Part shown: piece after piece, positions 42,003 through 50,476 of the stretch
Position numbering within the stretch: the stretch's first letter is position 1
How the letters are laid out: each line of letters begins with the position of its first letter
NCBI GenBank assembly: GCA_965262235.1
Contig: OZ253504.1
Coordinates: forward strand, 3,348,001 to 3,412,000
Length of the DNA stretch: 64,000 nt
From: CATQGW01 sp965262235
GTDB lineage: Bacteria; Chloroflexota; Dehalococcoidia; Bin125
Direction of reading: 5' to 3'
Notes under the pieces: generated by a model
Seen by the model: only the letters and a program-made list of their open reading frames with translations
Database searches by the model: none
Told to the model about the DNA's origin: nothing
Position numbers and translations under genes: made by a program

Positions 42003-43252
42003 AATTCGACGATACCCGCAGGGCGCCGGACGATGAGGTCGTTGTCTCGATCCGCGGCCTCTACAAGATCTTCGGCGATGCTGCCGATGAGGCCATGGCG
42101 ATGGCGCGCAATGGTGGCTCAAAGGAGCAGATTCAGGAGACGACGGGCGCTGTGGTTGCGCTGTCCGACGTGAGCTTCGATATCCGGCGCGGCGAGATCT
42201 TCGTCGTCATGGGCCTCTCGGGCTGCGGCAAATCGACGTTGGTGCGCTGCATCAACCGATTGATCGACGCGACCGCGGGCGAGGTTTGGATCGGCGGTCG
42301 CGAAGTCACCGCGATGGATGACGCCGCGCTGCGCGAGCTGCGCCGTCGCGAAGTCGCGATGGTCTTCCAGCACTTCGGGCTGCTGCCGCACCGCAACGTG
42401 ATCGAGAACGTCGCCTGGCCGCTCGAAGTGGCCGATGTCGACCGCCGCGAACGGCTGCGCCGCGCCGCCGAGTCGCTCGAGCTGGTTGGCCTCGGCGACT
42501 GGCACACATCGATGCCGCAGCAGCTCTCCGGCGGCATGAAGCAGCGCGTCGGCCTCGCCCGCGGGCTCGCGCTCAATACTCCGGTGCTGCTGATGGACGA
42601 GCCGTTCTCTGCGCTCGACCCGGTGATCCGCCGCGATCTGCAGGACGAGCTGTTGCAGCTACAGGAGTCGGTCCACAAGACGATCGTGTTCATCACCCAC
42701 GATCTCAACGAAGCCGTTCGCGTGGGCGACCGGATCGCGATCATGCGCGACGGGCTCGTGGTCCAGGAAGGCACGCCGAACGAGGTCGTGCTCTCGCCGG
42801 CGAATGCCTTCGTGCGCGAATTCACCCGGGATGTGCGCCTGCACGCGATGGTCAACGCCGGCTCGATCATGGACGAGCCCGCGCTGGCGCTGCCGGACTC
42901 GATGATGGCCTCGATCGCGGCCGCCGCGATGGAGTCGCAGCAGCAGACGCATTGCTGCGTCGTCGATGATCAGCGCCGTTACGTCGGCACGGCTTATCTC
43001 GCCAACGTGCTGACCAGAATCCGCACGGGCGACTGCGCGCTCGCTGCGGCGCCGCTGATCACCGACGGGCGAGTCCTGCAAGACACCGTGCTCGATGATC
43101 TGGTCCCGGCCGGCCTCCGATCGCAGCACCCGTTGGTCGTGCTCGATGCAAACGGCGTGCTGGTCGGCGAAATCCCACTGGACCGCCTGGCGGCCGCGAT
43201 GGTCTCCGACGAGGCTGCGGTCGCGGCGGCCGGCGAAGGCGCGGAAGGGTAG
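41996..43252 (+). CDS. proV: Glycine betaine/L-proline ABC transporter ATP-binding protein
   Basis: A 418-residue ATPase of the ProV/OpuAA type. The QAT-family N-terminal segment precedes Walker A (MGLSGCGKSTL), the signature QLSGGMKQRVGLAR and Walker B (VLLMDEPFSALD). The C terminus carries a pair of CBS-like repeats (CVVDDQRRYVGTAYL, LVVLDANGVLVGEIPL) that sense ionic strength in OpuA. ATG 41996 begins MTQFDD; a longer in-frame start at 41897 is unlikely. The permease starts 7 bp downstream. Confidence 0.93.
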   Translation: MTQFDDTRRAPDDEVVVSIRGLYKIFGDAADEAMAMARNGGSKEQIQETTGAVVALSDVSFDIRRGEIFVVMGLSGCGKSTLVRCINRLIDATAGEVWIGGREVTAMDDAALRELRRREVAMVFQHFGLLPHRNVIENVAWPLEVADVDRRERLRRAAESLELVGLGDWHTSMPQQLSGGMKQRVGLARGLALNTPVLLMDEPFSALDPVIRRDLQDELLQLQESVHKTIVFITHDLNEAVRVGDRIAIMRDGLVVQEGTPNEVVLSPANAFVREFTRDVRLHAMVNAGSIMDEPALALPDSMMASIAAAAMESQQQTHCCVVDDQRRYVGTAYLANVLTRIRTGDCALAAAPLITDGRVLQDTVLDDLVPAGLRSQHPLVVLDANGVLVGEIPLDRLAAAMVSDEAAVAAAGEGAEG

Positions 43253-43258
43253 TCGCGA

Positions 43259-44266
43259 GTGCCGCCGACACCGCTGGCGCTGCTGCGCGCGACCGTGCGC
43301 CTCTTCGTCGGTTCCGAAGGCTCGCAGCCGCTGCCGGCCAGATGGTGGATCGCGCCGTTCATCGTCGTGCTGATGGCGGTCGCGTTCGTCCTGTCCAGCC
43401 TCGCCGCGGGCGAGGAATTTCCCCTCGACATCGGACGCGCCGTGGGCCTCTTCATCGATGAGATCGTGGACTGGCTGACGGAGAACGTCTCCTGGTTCTT
43501 CCAGGCGATCAAGGATGTGCTGACCTGGTTCCTGGTCGCGCTGGAAGACGCGCTGTTCTGGATGCCCTGGCCCGCGTTCATCGTCACCGTCACGCTGACC
43601 GCATGGTTGTTGGTCAGCTTTCGGATGGCGATCTTTTCGGTCGCCGCGCTCCTCCTGGTGGGCGCGTTCGGACTCTGGGAGAGCACGATGGAGACGGTCG
43701 CGCTGATCGTCGTCACTGTGGCGCTGTCGATCCTGGTCGCCGTGCCGATGGGCGTCTGGGCGTCGCAGAACGACCGGCTCGACACCCTGGTACGCCCGAT
43801 CCTCGACGCGATGCAGACGATGCCGAGCTTCGTCTACCTCGTGCCCGCGATCGCGTTCTTCAGCCTCGGCAACGTCCCGGCGGTCATCGCCACCCTGATC
43901 TACGCCGTGCCGCCCGGCGTGCGCCTGACCAACCTGGGCATCCGCCAGCTGCCGGCGGAGACGGTGGAGGCGGCCGAATCGTTCGGGACCACCCCCATGC
44001 AGCTGCTGCTGAAGGTCAAGATTCCGCTGGCGATCCCGACGATCATGGCGGGCGTCAACCAGACCACGTTGATGGCGCTCTCGATGGTCGTGATCGCCTC
44101 GCTGGTCGGGGCCGGCGGGCTCGGCCAGGACGTCAATCGTGCGCTGGGTCGGATCGAACCGGGCAACGCCTTCCTGGCCGGGCTCGGGATCGTGTTCCTG
44201 GCGATCATCATCGACCGCATCACCCAGGCGCTGGCGCGCCGCCAGCAGGACGCGGTCGGCGGCTGA
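43259..44266 (+). CDS. proW: Glycine betaine/L-proline ABC transporter permease
   Basis: A 335-residue permease starting at GTG 43259. It has a hydrophilic N-terminal part, then a BPD-type permease domain with about six helices; ETVEAAESFGTTPMQLLLKVKIPLA is the EAA loop that docks the ATPase. VYLVPAIAFFSLGNVPAVIA and VIASLVGAGGLGQDVN are ProW-typical. Its stop overlaps the next start by one base (TGATG). Confidence 0.93.
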   Translation: MPPTPLALLRATVRLFVGSEGSQPLPARWWIAPFIVVLMAVAFVLSSLAAGEEFPLDIGRAVGLFIDEIVDWLTENVSWFFQAIKDVLTWFLVALEDALFWMPWPAFIVTVTLTAWLLVSFRMAIFSVAALLLVGAFGLWESTMETVALIVVTVALSILVAVPMGVWASQNDRLDTLVRPILDAMQTMPSFVYLVPAIAFFSLGNVPAVIATLIYAVPPGVRLTNLGIRQLPAETVEAAESFGTTPMQLLLKVKIPLAIPTIMAGVNQTTLMALSMVVIASLVGAGGLGQDVNRALGRIEPGNAFLAGLGIVFLAIIIDRITQALARRQQDAVGG

Positions 44267-44502
44267 TGCAGCGACGACCCAACCCACTGCAGCTCGGGAC
44301 CGAGCGGCTGGCGCGCCTCCGCGGCCTCGCCGCGATCAGCGTGGCCGTGCTGTGCTGGGTCGTGACCGCGTTCGCGCTGATGGACAGCGAACTCTCGCCG
44401 GGCGCGTTCCTCGGCGGCGCGAAGGCGCTGTTCGTTGTGCTGGCGGTGCTGATGACGCTCGTTGCGGGCTTCAGAGCGCGCGTATTCCGGCGGCGCGGAT
44501 AG
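44266..44502 (+). CDS. Small two-helix membrane protein in the proVWX operon
   Basis: A 78-residue protein starting at ATG 44266 inside the permease stop (TGATG). It has two membrane spans (AAISVAVLCWVVTAFALM and ALFVVLAVLMTLVAGFRARV) with a basic C terminus. It is not a standard part of ProU/OpuA systems and may be an accessory or regulatory subunit; function unknown. Confidence 0.55.
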   Translation: MQRRPNPLQLGTERLARLRGLAAISVAVLCWVVTAFALMDSELSPGAFLGGAKALFVVLAVLMTLVAGFRARVFRRRG

Positions 44503-44574
44503 CTCGCGCGACAGTTCACTTGTGGCGCGCCGAATCGGGTCTCAGCGTGGCGCGGGTGTGGCGCGGGTTCGGTC

Positions 44575-44603
44575 TTGGACACACGCTCCGCAGCGGTTAT
44601 GGT
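44575..44603 (+). promoter_or_regulatory. Predicted sigma-70-type promoter of the binding-protein gene
   Basis: TTGGAC at 44575-44580 and TATGGT at 44598-44603 with a 17-bp spacer, 45 bp before the ATG at 44648. This suggests the binding protein has its own promoter in addition to read-through from proVW. Confidence 0.5.
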
Positions 44604-44647
44604 GGCGCGGTCAGTCCGAACGGGCTGCGCGGGGATTAGGGGCGAGT

Positions 44648-45898
44648 ATGCGATTCGGATCAGGACAAGGGAAACGGCTGGGCCTGCGGATCACGGCGCT
44701 GCTCGCGCTGTGCGCCGTGGTTTGGGTTGCGTTGGCGGCCTGTTCGTCGGACGACGACCAGCCGCAGCAACAGGCGGCGCCGGTCGCCGCCGCGGAACAG
44801 CAGCAGCAGCAAGAGCAACCGGCCCCGGCCGTGCAGCAGCAAGAGCAGCAGCAAGATCAGCAGCAAGCGGTCGCGCAGCAGCAGGAGCAACAGGAGCAGC
44901 AGGCGCCGCCGCCGGCCGCGCAGCAGCAGCAGCAGCAAGAGCAACAGCAGGCGGTCGCGCAGCAGCAGCAACAGGCTGAACCGCAGGCTGAGGTCGAGGC
45001 GGCCGTCAAAGAGGTCATCGTCTTCTCCAACCTCAACTGGCTCTCGGCCGAAGTCCAGACTCGGATCGTCTCCTTCATCGTCGAGCACGGCTACGGCTAC
45101 CCGACCGACCTGATCGACGGCGACACGGTCTCGCTCTGGCAGGGCCTGATCAACGACGACACGCAGGTGACGCTGGAGATCTGGCCGTCGCAGCAGAAGT
45201 GGATCGATGACCTCGAACCGGGCGTGATTGAACTGCTCGGCGACAGCCTGGACGAGAACTGGGAGGGCTGGGTCATCCCGCAGTACATCAAGGATGAGAA
45301 TCCCGGGCTCGTCTCGGTCACCGACCTGCCTGACTACCAGGATCTGTTCGTGACGGCCGACTCGCGCGGCAAGGCGCGCTTGGTGGGCTGTATCGCCGGC
45401 TGGATGTGCGAGGAGACCAACGCCAACAAGATCGTCGCCTACGGGCTGGAAGACGTCATTGACCTGATCGACCCGGGCAGCGGCGCGGCGCTGTTCGCCG
45501 ACCTCGAAGCCGCCTACGCACGCGGCGACGCGTGGCTGGGCTACATATGGGGTCCGACACAGCCAACCGCGACACTCGACCTCTACCGGCTGGAGGAGCC
45601 CGAGTGGACCCAGGACTGCTGGGACGGCGATCAGGGCTGCGCGTATCCGAGCTCCGAAGTGCGGATCGCGGTCAATACGAGCCTGGTCGATCGCGCGCCC
45701 GAGGTGATCACGTTCCTACGCGCCTGGGACTACTCAGCCGCGCAACAGGTCGCCACCGAGATTTGGATGGGCGAGAACAACGAGACACCCGACGCGGGCG
45801 GGATCTGGTACCTACGCAACAATCGCGATGTCTGGAGCCAGTTCATCCCCGCCGATGTCGCCGAGCGCGTCGACGCGGCCCTGGCCGAGGAGAGCTAG
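44648..45898 (+). CDS. proX: Glycine betaine/proline-binding lipoprotein
   Basis: A 416-residue lipoprotein: signal ITALLALCAVVWVALAACSS with a lipobox, then a Gln-rich linker (residues ~40-118, mostly Q with E, A, P), then an OpuAC-type binding domain. The domain starts EVIVFSNLNWLSAEVQTRIV and contains VSLWQGLINDDTQVTLEIWP and GDAWLGYIWGPTQPTATLDL, whose Trp and aromatic residues build the betaine box. It completes proVW. The ATG at 44648 follows a GGGG...GAG ribosome site. Confidence 0.9.
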   Translation: MRFGSGQGKRLGLRITALLALCAVVWVALAACSSDDDQPQQQAAPVAAAEQQQQQEQPAPAVQQQEQQQDQQQAVAQQQEQQEQQAPPPAAQQQQQQEQQQAVAQQQQQAEPQAEVEAAVKEVIVFSNLNWLSAEVQTRIVSFIVEHGYGYPTDLIDGDTVSLWQGLINDDTQVTLEIWPSQQKWIDDLEPGVIELLGDSLDENWEGWVIPQYIKDENPGLVSVTDLPDYQDLFVTADSRGKARLVGCIAGWMCEETNANKIVAYGLEDVIDLIDPGSGAALFADLEAAYARGDAWLGYIWGPTQPTATLDLYRLEEPEWTQDCWDGDQGCAYPSSEVRIAVNTSLVDRAPEVITFLRAWDYSAAQQVATEIWMGENNETPDAGGIWYLRNNRDVWSQFIPADVAERVDAALAEES

Positions 45899-45994
45899 CT
45901 CGGGGCTAGCTCTGGACGCCACAGCGGCGTCAGACGTTCGTTGGCGGTGGCGCCAATCGAGCGTGCTGGCGCCGCGCTGACGCCGGGGCGCGGA

Positions 45995-46594
45995 TCACGC
46001 ATCGCCGACGGCGTCGAGCACTCCGGTGGCCGCTCGTCGGCGCTGGGCCCGCGCCACCTCATGGCTGAGGATGACCAGGTCGTGCTTGCGGCCATCGCGG
46101 TCCTTGACGTGTTGTTTGAGGACCGCCTCCGGCTCGAAGCCGAGCGAGCGGAAGACAGTGATCGCCTGCTGCTGGTCGATGGTCATCTGGGCGATGACCT
46201 TTTCCACGTTCATCTCCAGCGCGATCCGAAACGCTTCTTCGGTCAGCAGTCGACCCGCGCCCCGTCCGCGCAGCTCGGGCGCGACCAGCGCGCGGAGTTC
46301 GGCGACATGCGGCGACCAGGGCAGATCGTTTCGGTCGACCGTCGCATAGCCCCGGATCTCGCCGCCCTCGTCGATCAGCAGGAGCGACGTCGCGAGGCCG
46401 GCCTCAATTCGCTGTAGCCAGATTTCGACCTGTGCCGGGTCGGTGATGTCGCGGCGCAGGAAGAGCAGATCGTGGGGCGGCAGCTGGCGCGCGAAGGCGA
46501 CCATCGCCGCGGCGTCGTCGCGGTCCATGAGACGCAGCGTGACGCGGGCGTTGGCGATGGTGGCGGCGGCGGGATAGCGGGTGTCGTGATTCAT
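45995..46594 (-). CDS. GNAT-family N-acetyltransferase
   Basis: A 199-residue GNAT enzyme. VTLRLMDRDDAAAMVAFARQ opens the fold, and LRALVAPELRGRGAGRLLTE is motif A with the acetyl-CoA pyrophosphate loop. ITVFRSLGFEPEAVLKQHVKDRDG is motif B. I take ATG 46594 as start. The acceptor is unknown. It overlaps no neighbour but follows the PHA synthase gene by 5 bp in the same direction, so it may be in the same transcript. Confidence 0.85.
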   Translation of the reverse strand: MNHDTRYPAAATIANARVTLRLMDRDDAAAMVAFARQLPPHDLLFLRRDITDPAQVEIWLQRIEAGLATSLLLIDEGGEIRGYATVDRNDLPWSPHVAELRALVAPELRGRGAGRLLTEEAFRIALEMNVEKVIAQMTIDQQQAITVFRSLGFEPEAVLKQHVKDRDGRKHDLVILSHEVARAQRRRAATGVLDAVGDA

Positions 46595-46599
46595 TGCAG

Positions 46600-47772
46600 T
46601 TAGACCGAACGCGCTGAGAGCCATTGGTCGAGCTTGGGCCAGAGCCGGTATTTGGCGTTGCCTCCGGCGACCAGGCTGGCGTGGCCGCCGCGCATCACGA
46701 TCGCCTCGGTGTCCTCCGACTGCACCGCGTCGAGCAACGGCTTGGCTGCTTCGTAGGGCACGACATGGTCATGTTCGGCCATGGCGTGGATGATCGGGAG
46801 CTTGATCGATCCGAGGTCAACGCGCTTGCCGCCCAGCTCCAGCGTGCCTTCGAGCATCGCGTTCTTCCAGTAGAGCTCTTTGATCATCTGCCGGAAGGCC
46901 TCTCCGGCGAACGGAATCTGATCCGCAGCCCAGCGGTCGACCATCATGAATGACTGGACATACTTGTCGTCGCGGATGCGATCGAGCACCTGGATCGGGC
47001 TCGTGAGGCGGCCGGTGGGCCGCAGCATGTCGAACGCGGAAAGCAGCATCTCGCCGGGCACGTTGCCCAGCGAGTCGACGATGCGGTCGACATCGAAGTA
47101 GCGCTGATCGGTCCACTGCGTGAACAGGCCCATGCCTTTGAAGTTCACGGGGGTCGTGAGGCAGGCAGCGTGGCGGACCGGAGCATCGGGGTGGGTGGCC
47201 AGGTAGAGCATGCCCAGGGTGCCGCCCAGGCAGTAGCCAAGTATGTTCAGTTCGGACTCGCCGGAGTCCTGCTTGATCCGTTCGATGCAGGCCGGGATGC
47301 GCGACAGCGCGTAGTCGTCGAGGGTGAGCGAACTCTCCTCGGGAAGTGGCGCGCCCCAGTCGATCAGGTAGACGTCGTAGCCCTGCTCGACGAGGAACTC
47401 CACCATGCTCTGACCCGGTGTGAGGTCGAGGATGTAGGGCTTACTGACGAGCGAGGTGATCACCAGCAGCGGGAGGCGGTAGACCTCTGCCGTCTTGGGA
47501 CGGTAGTGATACAGCTTCATCGAGCCCTCGCTCAGGATCGTGTCCTTGGGCGTCGAGCCGGGCTGTGGGTCGTCGAGCGAGATGTACTCAAGGCCGACGA
47601 GTCCGCGACGCAGCACGGTCTCGACGGTCGAGCGGACCTGACTGGCGACGTCATCAGCCACGTCGCCAGGGAAGTCCGCGGGTGCAATTTCGGGGGTTGA
47701 ATCATCGGACGCGACGGAAGCGAGCGAATCGGATTGGGGCTCAGCTACGACTGTCGTCAATGTGGACTCCAC
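46600..47772 (-). CDS. phaC: Polyhydroxyalkanoate synthase, class III PhaC-type subunit
   Basis: A 390-residue PHA synthase polymerising hydroxyacyl-CoA. The lipase-like box LNILGYCLGGTLGMLYLATH has the catalytic Cys at about residue 181, with the Asp region in DHVVPYEAAKPLLDAVQS and the His in MRGGHASLVAGG. YLIDWGAPLPEESSLTLDDY is a family hallmark. Its length near 360-390 fits class III, which needs a PhaE partner, and a PhaE/PhaR-like gene lies 104 bp upstream. It works at the surface of the granule. Confidence 0.92.
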   Translation of the reverse strand: MESTLTTVVAEPQSDSLASVASDDSTPEIAPADFPGDVADDVASQVRSTVETVLRRGLVGLEYISLDDPQPGSTPKDTILSEGSMKLYHYRPKTAEVYRLPLLVITSLVSKPYILDLTPGQSMVEFLVEQGYDVYLIDWGAPLPEESSLTLDDYALSRIPACIERIKQDSGESELNILGYCLGGTLGMLYLATHPDAPVRHAACLTTPVNFKGMGLFTQWTDQRYFDVDRIVDSLGNVPGEMLLSAFDMLRPTGRLTSPIQVLDRIRDDKYVQSFMMVDRWAADQIPFAGEAFRQMIKELYWKNAMLEGTLELGGKRVDLGSIKLPIIHAMAEHDHVVPYEAAKPLLDAVQSEDTEAIVMRGGHASLVAGGNAKYRLWPKLDQWLSARSV

Positions 47773-47876
47773 TGTTCGCAGGACGCACGCGTGAAGGCAG
47801 TGCTGGTCAGTTCCATCGTGACGCGCGTGGGCACGGACGGGTTACGCGCGAGTTAAGGGCGCGCGAGGCTGAACAC

Positions 47877-48287
47877 TCAGTCTGTATCCGGCGTTGCAGG
47901 CCGTACTGCGGGCCGTGTTGCGGCCCGTTTGGTGCGCGCCGGCTTGGGGCTGGGCTGATCGCTTGCGCCCTTCGCCAGGTCGGCCTGCAGCACAGAGAGG
48001 TTCGCCTCGATCGCGGCCAGCCGATTCTCGATGGCCTGCAGGCGGTCGCCGAGGGTCAGCACGTCGGTGCGGGTGGGCACGTTCAGCGCCGTGAGATACG
48101 GGCCCATCGCCTCGCTCATCGTCTTCTGGAAGTGCAGGAAGACATCCAGGTTGCGGCCCAGAGACTGGCTGAATTCGTCGGTGCCCATCATCTCGTTGAA
48201 GAATTCGTTCCACTGGCGCTCGGACTGGGTGGCCCAGTCACGCCAAACGGCTGAGATGTCCGGGGGTGTGGTCTCGGTCTTGCTCAT
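47877..48287 (-). CDS. PhaE/PhaR-like PHA synthase subunit
   Basis: A 136-residue protein: WRDWATQSERQWNEFFNEMM and QKTMSEAMGPYLTALNVPTR then DVLTLGDRLQAIENRLAAIE, the coiled-coil pattern found at the C terminus of PhaE and in PhaR. The C-terminal tail is Ala/Pro/Arg rich and resembles granule-associated proteins. It would activate PhaC. It is shorter than classical PhaE (~350), so the exact class is uncertain. It overlaps the PadR gene by one base. Confidence 0.72.
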   Translation of the reverse strand: MSKTETTPPDISAVWRDWATQSERQWNEFFNEMMGTDEFSQSLGRNLDVFLHFQKTMSEAMGPYLTALNVPTRTDVLTLGDRLQAIENRLAAIEANLSVLQADLAKGASDQPSPKPARTKRAATRPAVRPATPDTD

Positions 48288-48709
48288 CAGGCTTGTTCTC
48301 CGGTGCTCGTGTCATCGGTGGCCGCCGCCGCTTCTTCGAAGCGGTCGATGGCGCCCGTGAGCACGGCGTGATAGTGATCCAGCGTGTCGATCCAGGTGCG
48401 GAGGAAGATCTCCCCGGCGGCGGTCAACGAATACATGCGCCGCGCGGGGCCCTGGTCGGACGTGTCCCAGAACGAAGAGACGAACCCGCTGCTCTCCATC
48501 TGGCGCAAGGCGCGATAGACGGTGCCGCTGTCGGAGCGGGGCAGGCCGGCCTCGCTCAGTTGTTGACTGAGCTGGTAGCCGTAGGCATCGCAGCCCTTCA
48601 GAAAGGCGAGCAGTCCCGTGGCCAGCATCTCGCCGTGCAGGCGGGGCTGGGCGGTCGTGCGCTTGCGCCCGCGGCCCGCTGGCATGTCTTCTGGCGCGTC
48701 ATTTGGCAT
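48287..48709 (-). CDS. PadR-family transcriptional regulator
   Basis: A 140-residue regulator with a PadR winged helix: LLAFLKGCDAYGYQLSQQLS, LPRSDSGTVYRALRQMESSG and RRMYSLTAAGEIFLRTW. It likely controls the PHA genes on both sides: its own transcript includes phaE-like and phaC, and the divergent gene encodes a phasin-like protein. A clear palindrome lies between the two starts (48725-48762). Confidence 0.88.
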   Translation of the reverse strand: MPNDAPEDMPAGRGRKRTTAQPRLHGEMLATGLLAFLKGCDAYGYQLSQQLSEAGLPRSDSGTVYRALRQMESSGFVSSFWDTSDQGPARRMYSLTAAGEIFLRTWIDTLDHYHAVLTGAIDRFEEAAAATDDTSTGEQA

Positions 48710-48724
48710 GACTGCATTCTGCCG

Positions 48725-48762
48725 CTATGTGTGAACCGATGCAAGATGCGTATTGCACATAG
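48725..48762. promoter_or_regulatory. Nested inverted repeat, probable PadR operator
   Basis: An outer inverted repeat CTATGTG (48725-48731) with CACATAG (48756-48762) encloses a second, TGCAA (48740-48744) with TTGCA (48753-48757). It sits in the short gap between divergent padR and phasin-like starts, where an autoregulated operator is expected. The PadR family binds ATGT/ACAT-type dyads, which this contains. Confidence 0.62.
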
Positions 48763-48822
48763 CTGCATCCCTCCCTACATTCGTCCCATCAGACCACCAG
48801 CGACGCACACGGAGCGAACACC

Positions 48823-49341
48823 ATGACCGAGCAGACCGCGACCGAGCAGGACGCCGCCGAGCAGGCTCCGACCGACGAGTATTTCGACGCCCTGCTGGCC
48901 AGCTACGACGCGCTGGCCCAAGCGATCGAGCAGGCCAGCGAGCGCGGCGTCCGGTTGTCCCGCCAACTGCTCACCGATGTGTCCGCAGCGCAGCGCAAGG
49001 CGCTCGAGCTGGCGCGGCAGGTTGCGGCCGACCCGAGCGACACGGCCGACGCGTACTCGGCGATCATGGAATCCGCCGTGGCCGCTCAGAGCCAGGCGCT
49101 CGACTTCACCCAGATGGCCTACAAAGAGGCCATGGCTGCGGGAACCGAGGGTCGCGAGGCGCTCGATGCCGTGCTCAGCGCCAGCCGCACCGCCGCCGAG
49201 GCGGCGCTCGCGATCTCGCGTGACTGGCAGAGCACGAATCCCTGGGCGGCATTCGTGCAGAGCAGCCTGCGCAAGGGCATGGAGACCTTCACGACGGCCG
49301 CCAACGGCGCGACCAAGGAACCCGCCGACACCAAGGCCTAA
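48823..49341 (+). CDS. Phasin-like granule protein
   Basis: A 172-residue, Ala/Gln-rich, wholly helical protein (LLASYDALAQAIEQASERGV, AYSAIMESAVAAQSQALDFT, SASRTAAEAALAISRDWQ) with no Cys or signal. Phasins coat PHA granules and have this composition; the call rests on position across a shared operator from the PHA synthase genes as much as on sequence. It is followed by REP-like repeats. Confidence 0.68.
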   Translation: MTEQTATEQDAAEQAPTDEYFDALLASYDALAQAIEQASERGVRLSRQLLTDVSAAQRKALELARQVAADPSDTADAYSAIMESAVAAQSQALDFTQMAYKEAMAAGTEGREALDAVLSASRTAAEAALAISRDWQSTNPWAAFVQSSLRKGMETFTTAANGATKEPADTKA

Positions 49342-49364
49342 GAATCCTCTGAGCGAATCGGACC

Positions 49365-49512
49365 TCATCTCCCCTCGCTCCCCGGGCGGAGATGTCACGG
49401 CGTGACGGCGGGCCGCGCGCGCCCCGCTCGGGCAGATACCGCCACGCCGGTGAGTCGGGACCGCTGCCCCCCTCTGCCTTCGGCATCTCCCCCCGCTTTG
49501 CGGGGGGAGAGT
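49365..49512. repeat. Two REP-like hairpins flanking a shared spacer
   Basis: A degenerate copy at 49370-49410 (with the GTCACGGCGTGAC palindrome) and a cleaner copy at 49484-49510 (CTCCCCCCGC/GCGGGGGGAG arms) border the segment CGCCGGTGAGTCGGGACCGC, also present near 35835. It lies between convergent genes. Confidence 0.65.
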
Positions 49513-49526
49513 TATTCCGAGCACTC

Positions 49527-50339
49527 CTAGTTTCTGGCCTGGCCCTGCCGCTCGCGGGGCGTGTCGGCCAACAGTTCGGCGACCGCCTGATACGCCGCGC
49601 TGCTGTAGATGATCCCGTAGTGGCTCGTGTCGATCGCCACGTTGTACTCGGGCTCGTTCTCCATGCAGCTCTCGGGCACCACCAGCCCGTCACGTTTGGC
49701 GTAGAGCGCATAGCGGCGAAACGTCGGTTGCTGCGGGCGCATGATGTTCTCGGTGAAGGGGCAGGTGCAGTGTCCGCTGTAGCAGGCCGGCGCGACGTCC
49801 CAGGTCAGATGCGAGCCGGCCTGCCGGCGCACGGCAGCCATCGCCTCGATCAGCGCCGGATGCACGTGGGCGATGTCGTTGAACGGCGCCGCCAGCGAGA
49901 TCAGCAGATCGACCAGCTCAGGATGCCGGAACGCCACACTTCGGGCGATCAGCGCGCCGAGGCTGTGACCGATCAGGTGGACGAGGGCGCCGGTCTCCTG
50001 CGCGGCCCGCTTGACGACGCTCAGAACCACGTCTGAGGCGACATCGGGGCAGTTCACGTTGAGGCCGAGGCCCGAGTAGTAGGGCTGGTAGCCGATCCGG
50101 GCGAGCCACCAGTAGAGCTCCATCATCGACAGGTCGGTGCCCATGAAACCCGGCACCACCACGACCGCTTCGCCGCGCCCGTGTGGCAGGCCCCAGCCGT
50201 AGTACGCGGGAGTGCTCCGCAGGTTCAGCCACTCGCAGAAGAAGCCGAGCTCGTTCTGGATCGGCGTCCGGGCCGGCTGAATGGAATGGTCGTCGAGATA
50301 CAGGCCCGAAAACGGCGGCGGAGCGCCCGTGGACGGCAT
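49527..50339 (-). CDS. Alpha/beta hydrolase (lipase-like)
   Basis: A 270-residue hydrolase. VVVVPGFMGTDLSMMEL is the oxyanion strand, LVHLIGHSLGALIARSVA the nucleophile elbow (GHSLG), and the final His may be in IDTSHYGIIYSS. Three Cys in PACYSGHCTCPF form a compact motif. A start at ATG 50339 is preferred; the longer reading frame upstream is Arg/Pro-rich and lacks a ribosome site. Given the PHA genes nearby it could be a depolymerase or esterase, but it lacks specific signatures. Confidence 0.78.
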   Translation of the reverse strand: MPSTGAPPPFSGLYLDDHSIQPARTPIQNELGFFCEWLNLRSTPAYYGWGLPHGRGEAVVVVPGFMGTDLSMMELYWWLARIGYQPYYSGLGLNVNCPDVASDVVLSVVKRAAQETGALVHLIGHSLGALIARSVAFRHPELVDLLISLAAPFNDIAHVHPALIEAMAAVRRQAGSHLTWDVAPACYSGHCTCPFTENIMRPQQPTFRRYALYAKRDGLVVPESCMENEPEYNVAIDTSHYGIIYSSAAYQAVAELLADTPRERQGQARN

Positions 50340-50476
50340 CTGCGACACGTGCTCCAGATGTGCATGCGCGGATTGATTCAGCCTACAAGGGCGAGCTTCG
50401 CCGCCCCCGGGTGGTGGTACCTTCGCCCTGACTCGGCCCCGCCACCGACCTGCCACCGACCTGCTCAGGAGCCATC

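Noticed and set aside
42659..44287. A 542-codon open frame on the minus strand
   Set aside because: It is antisense to proV and proW, with low-complexity Asp/Arg/His composition; a shadow.
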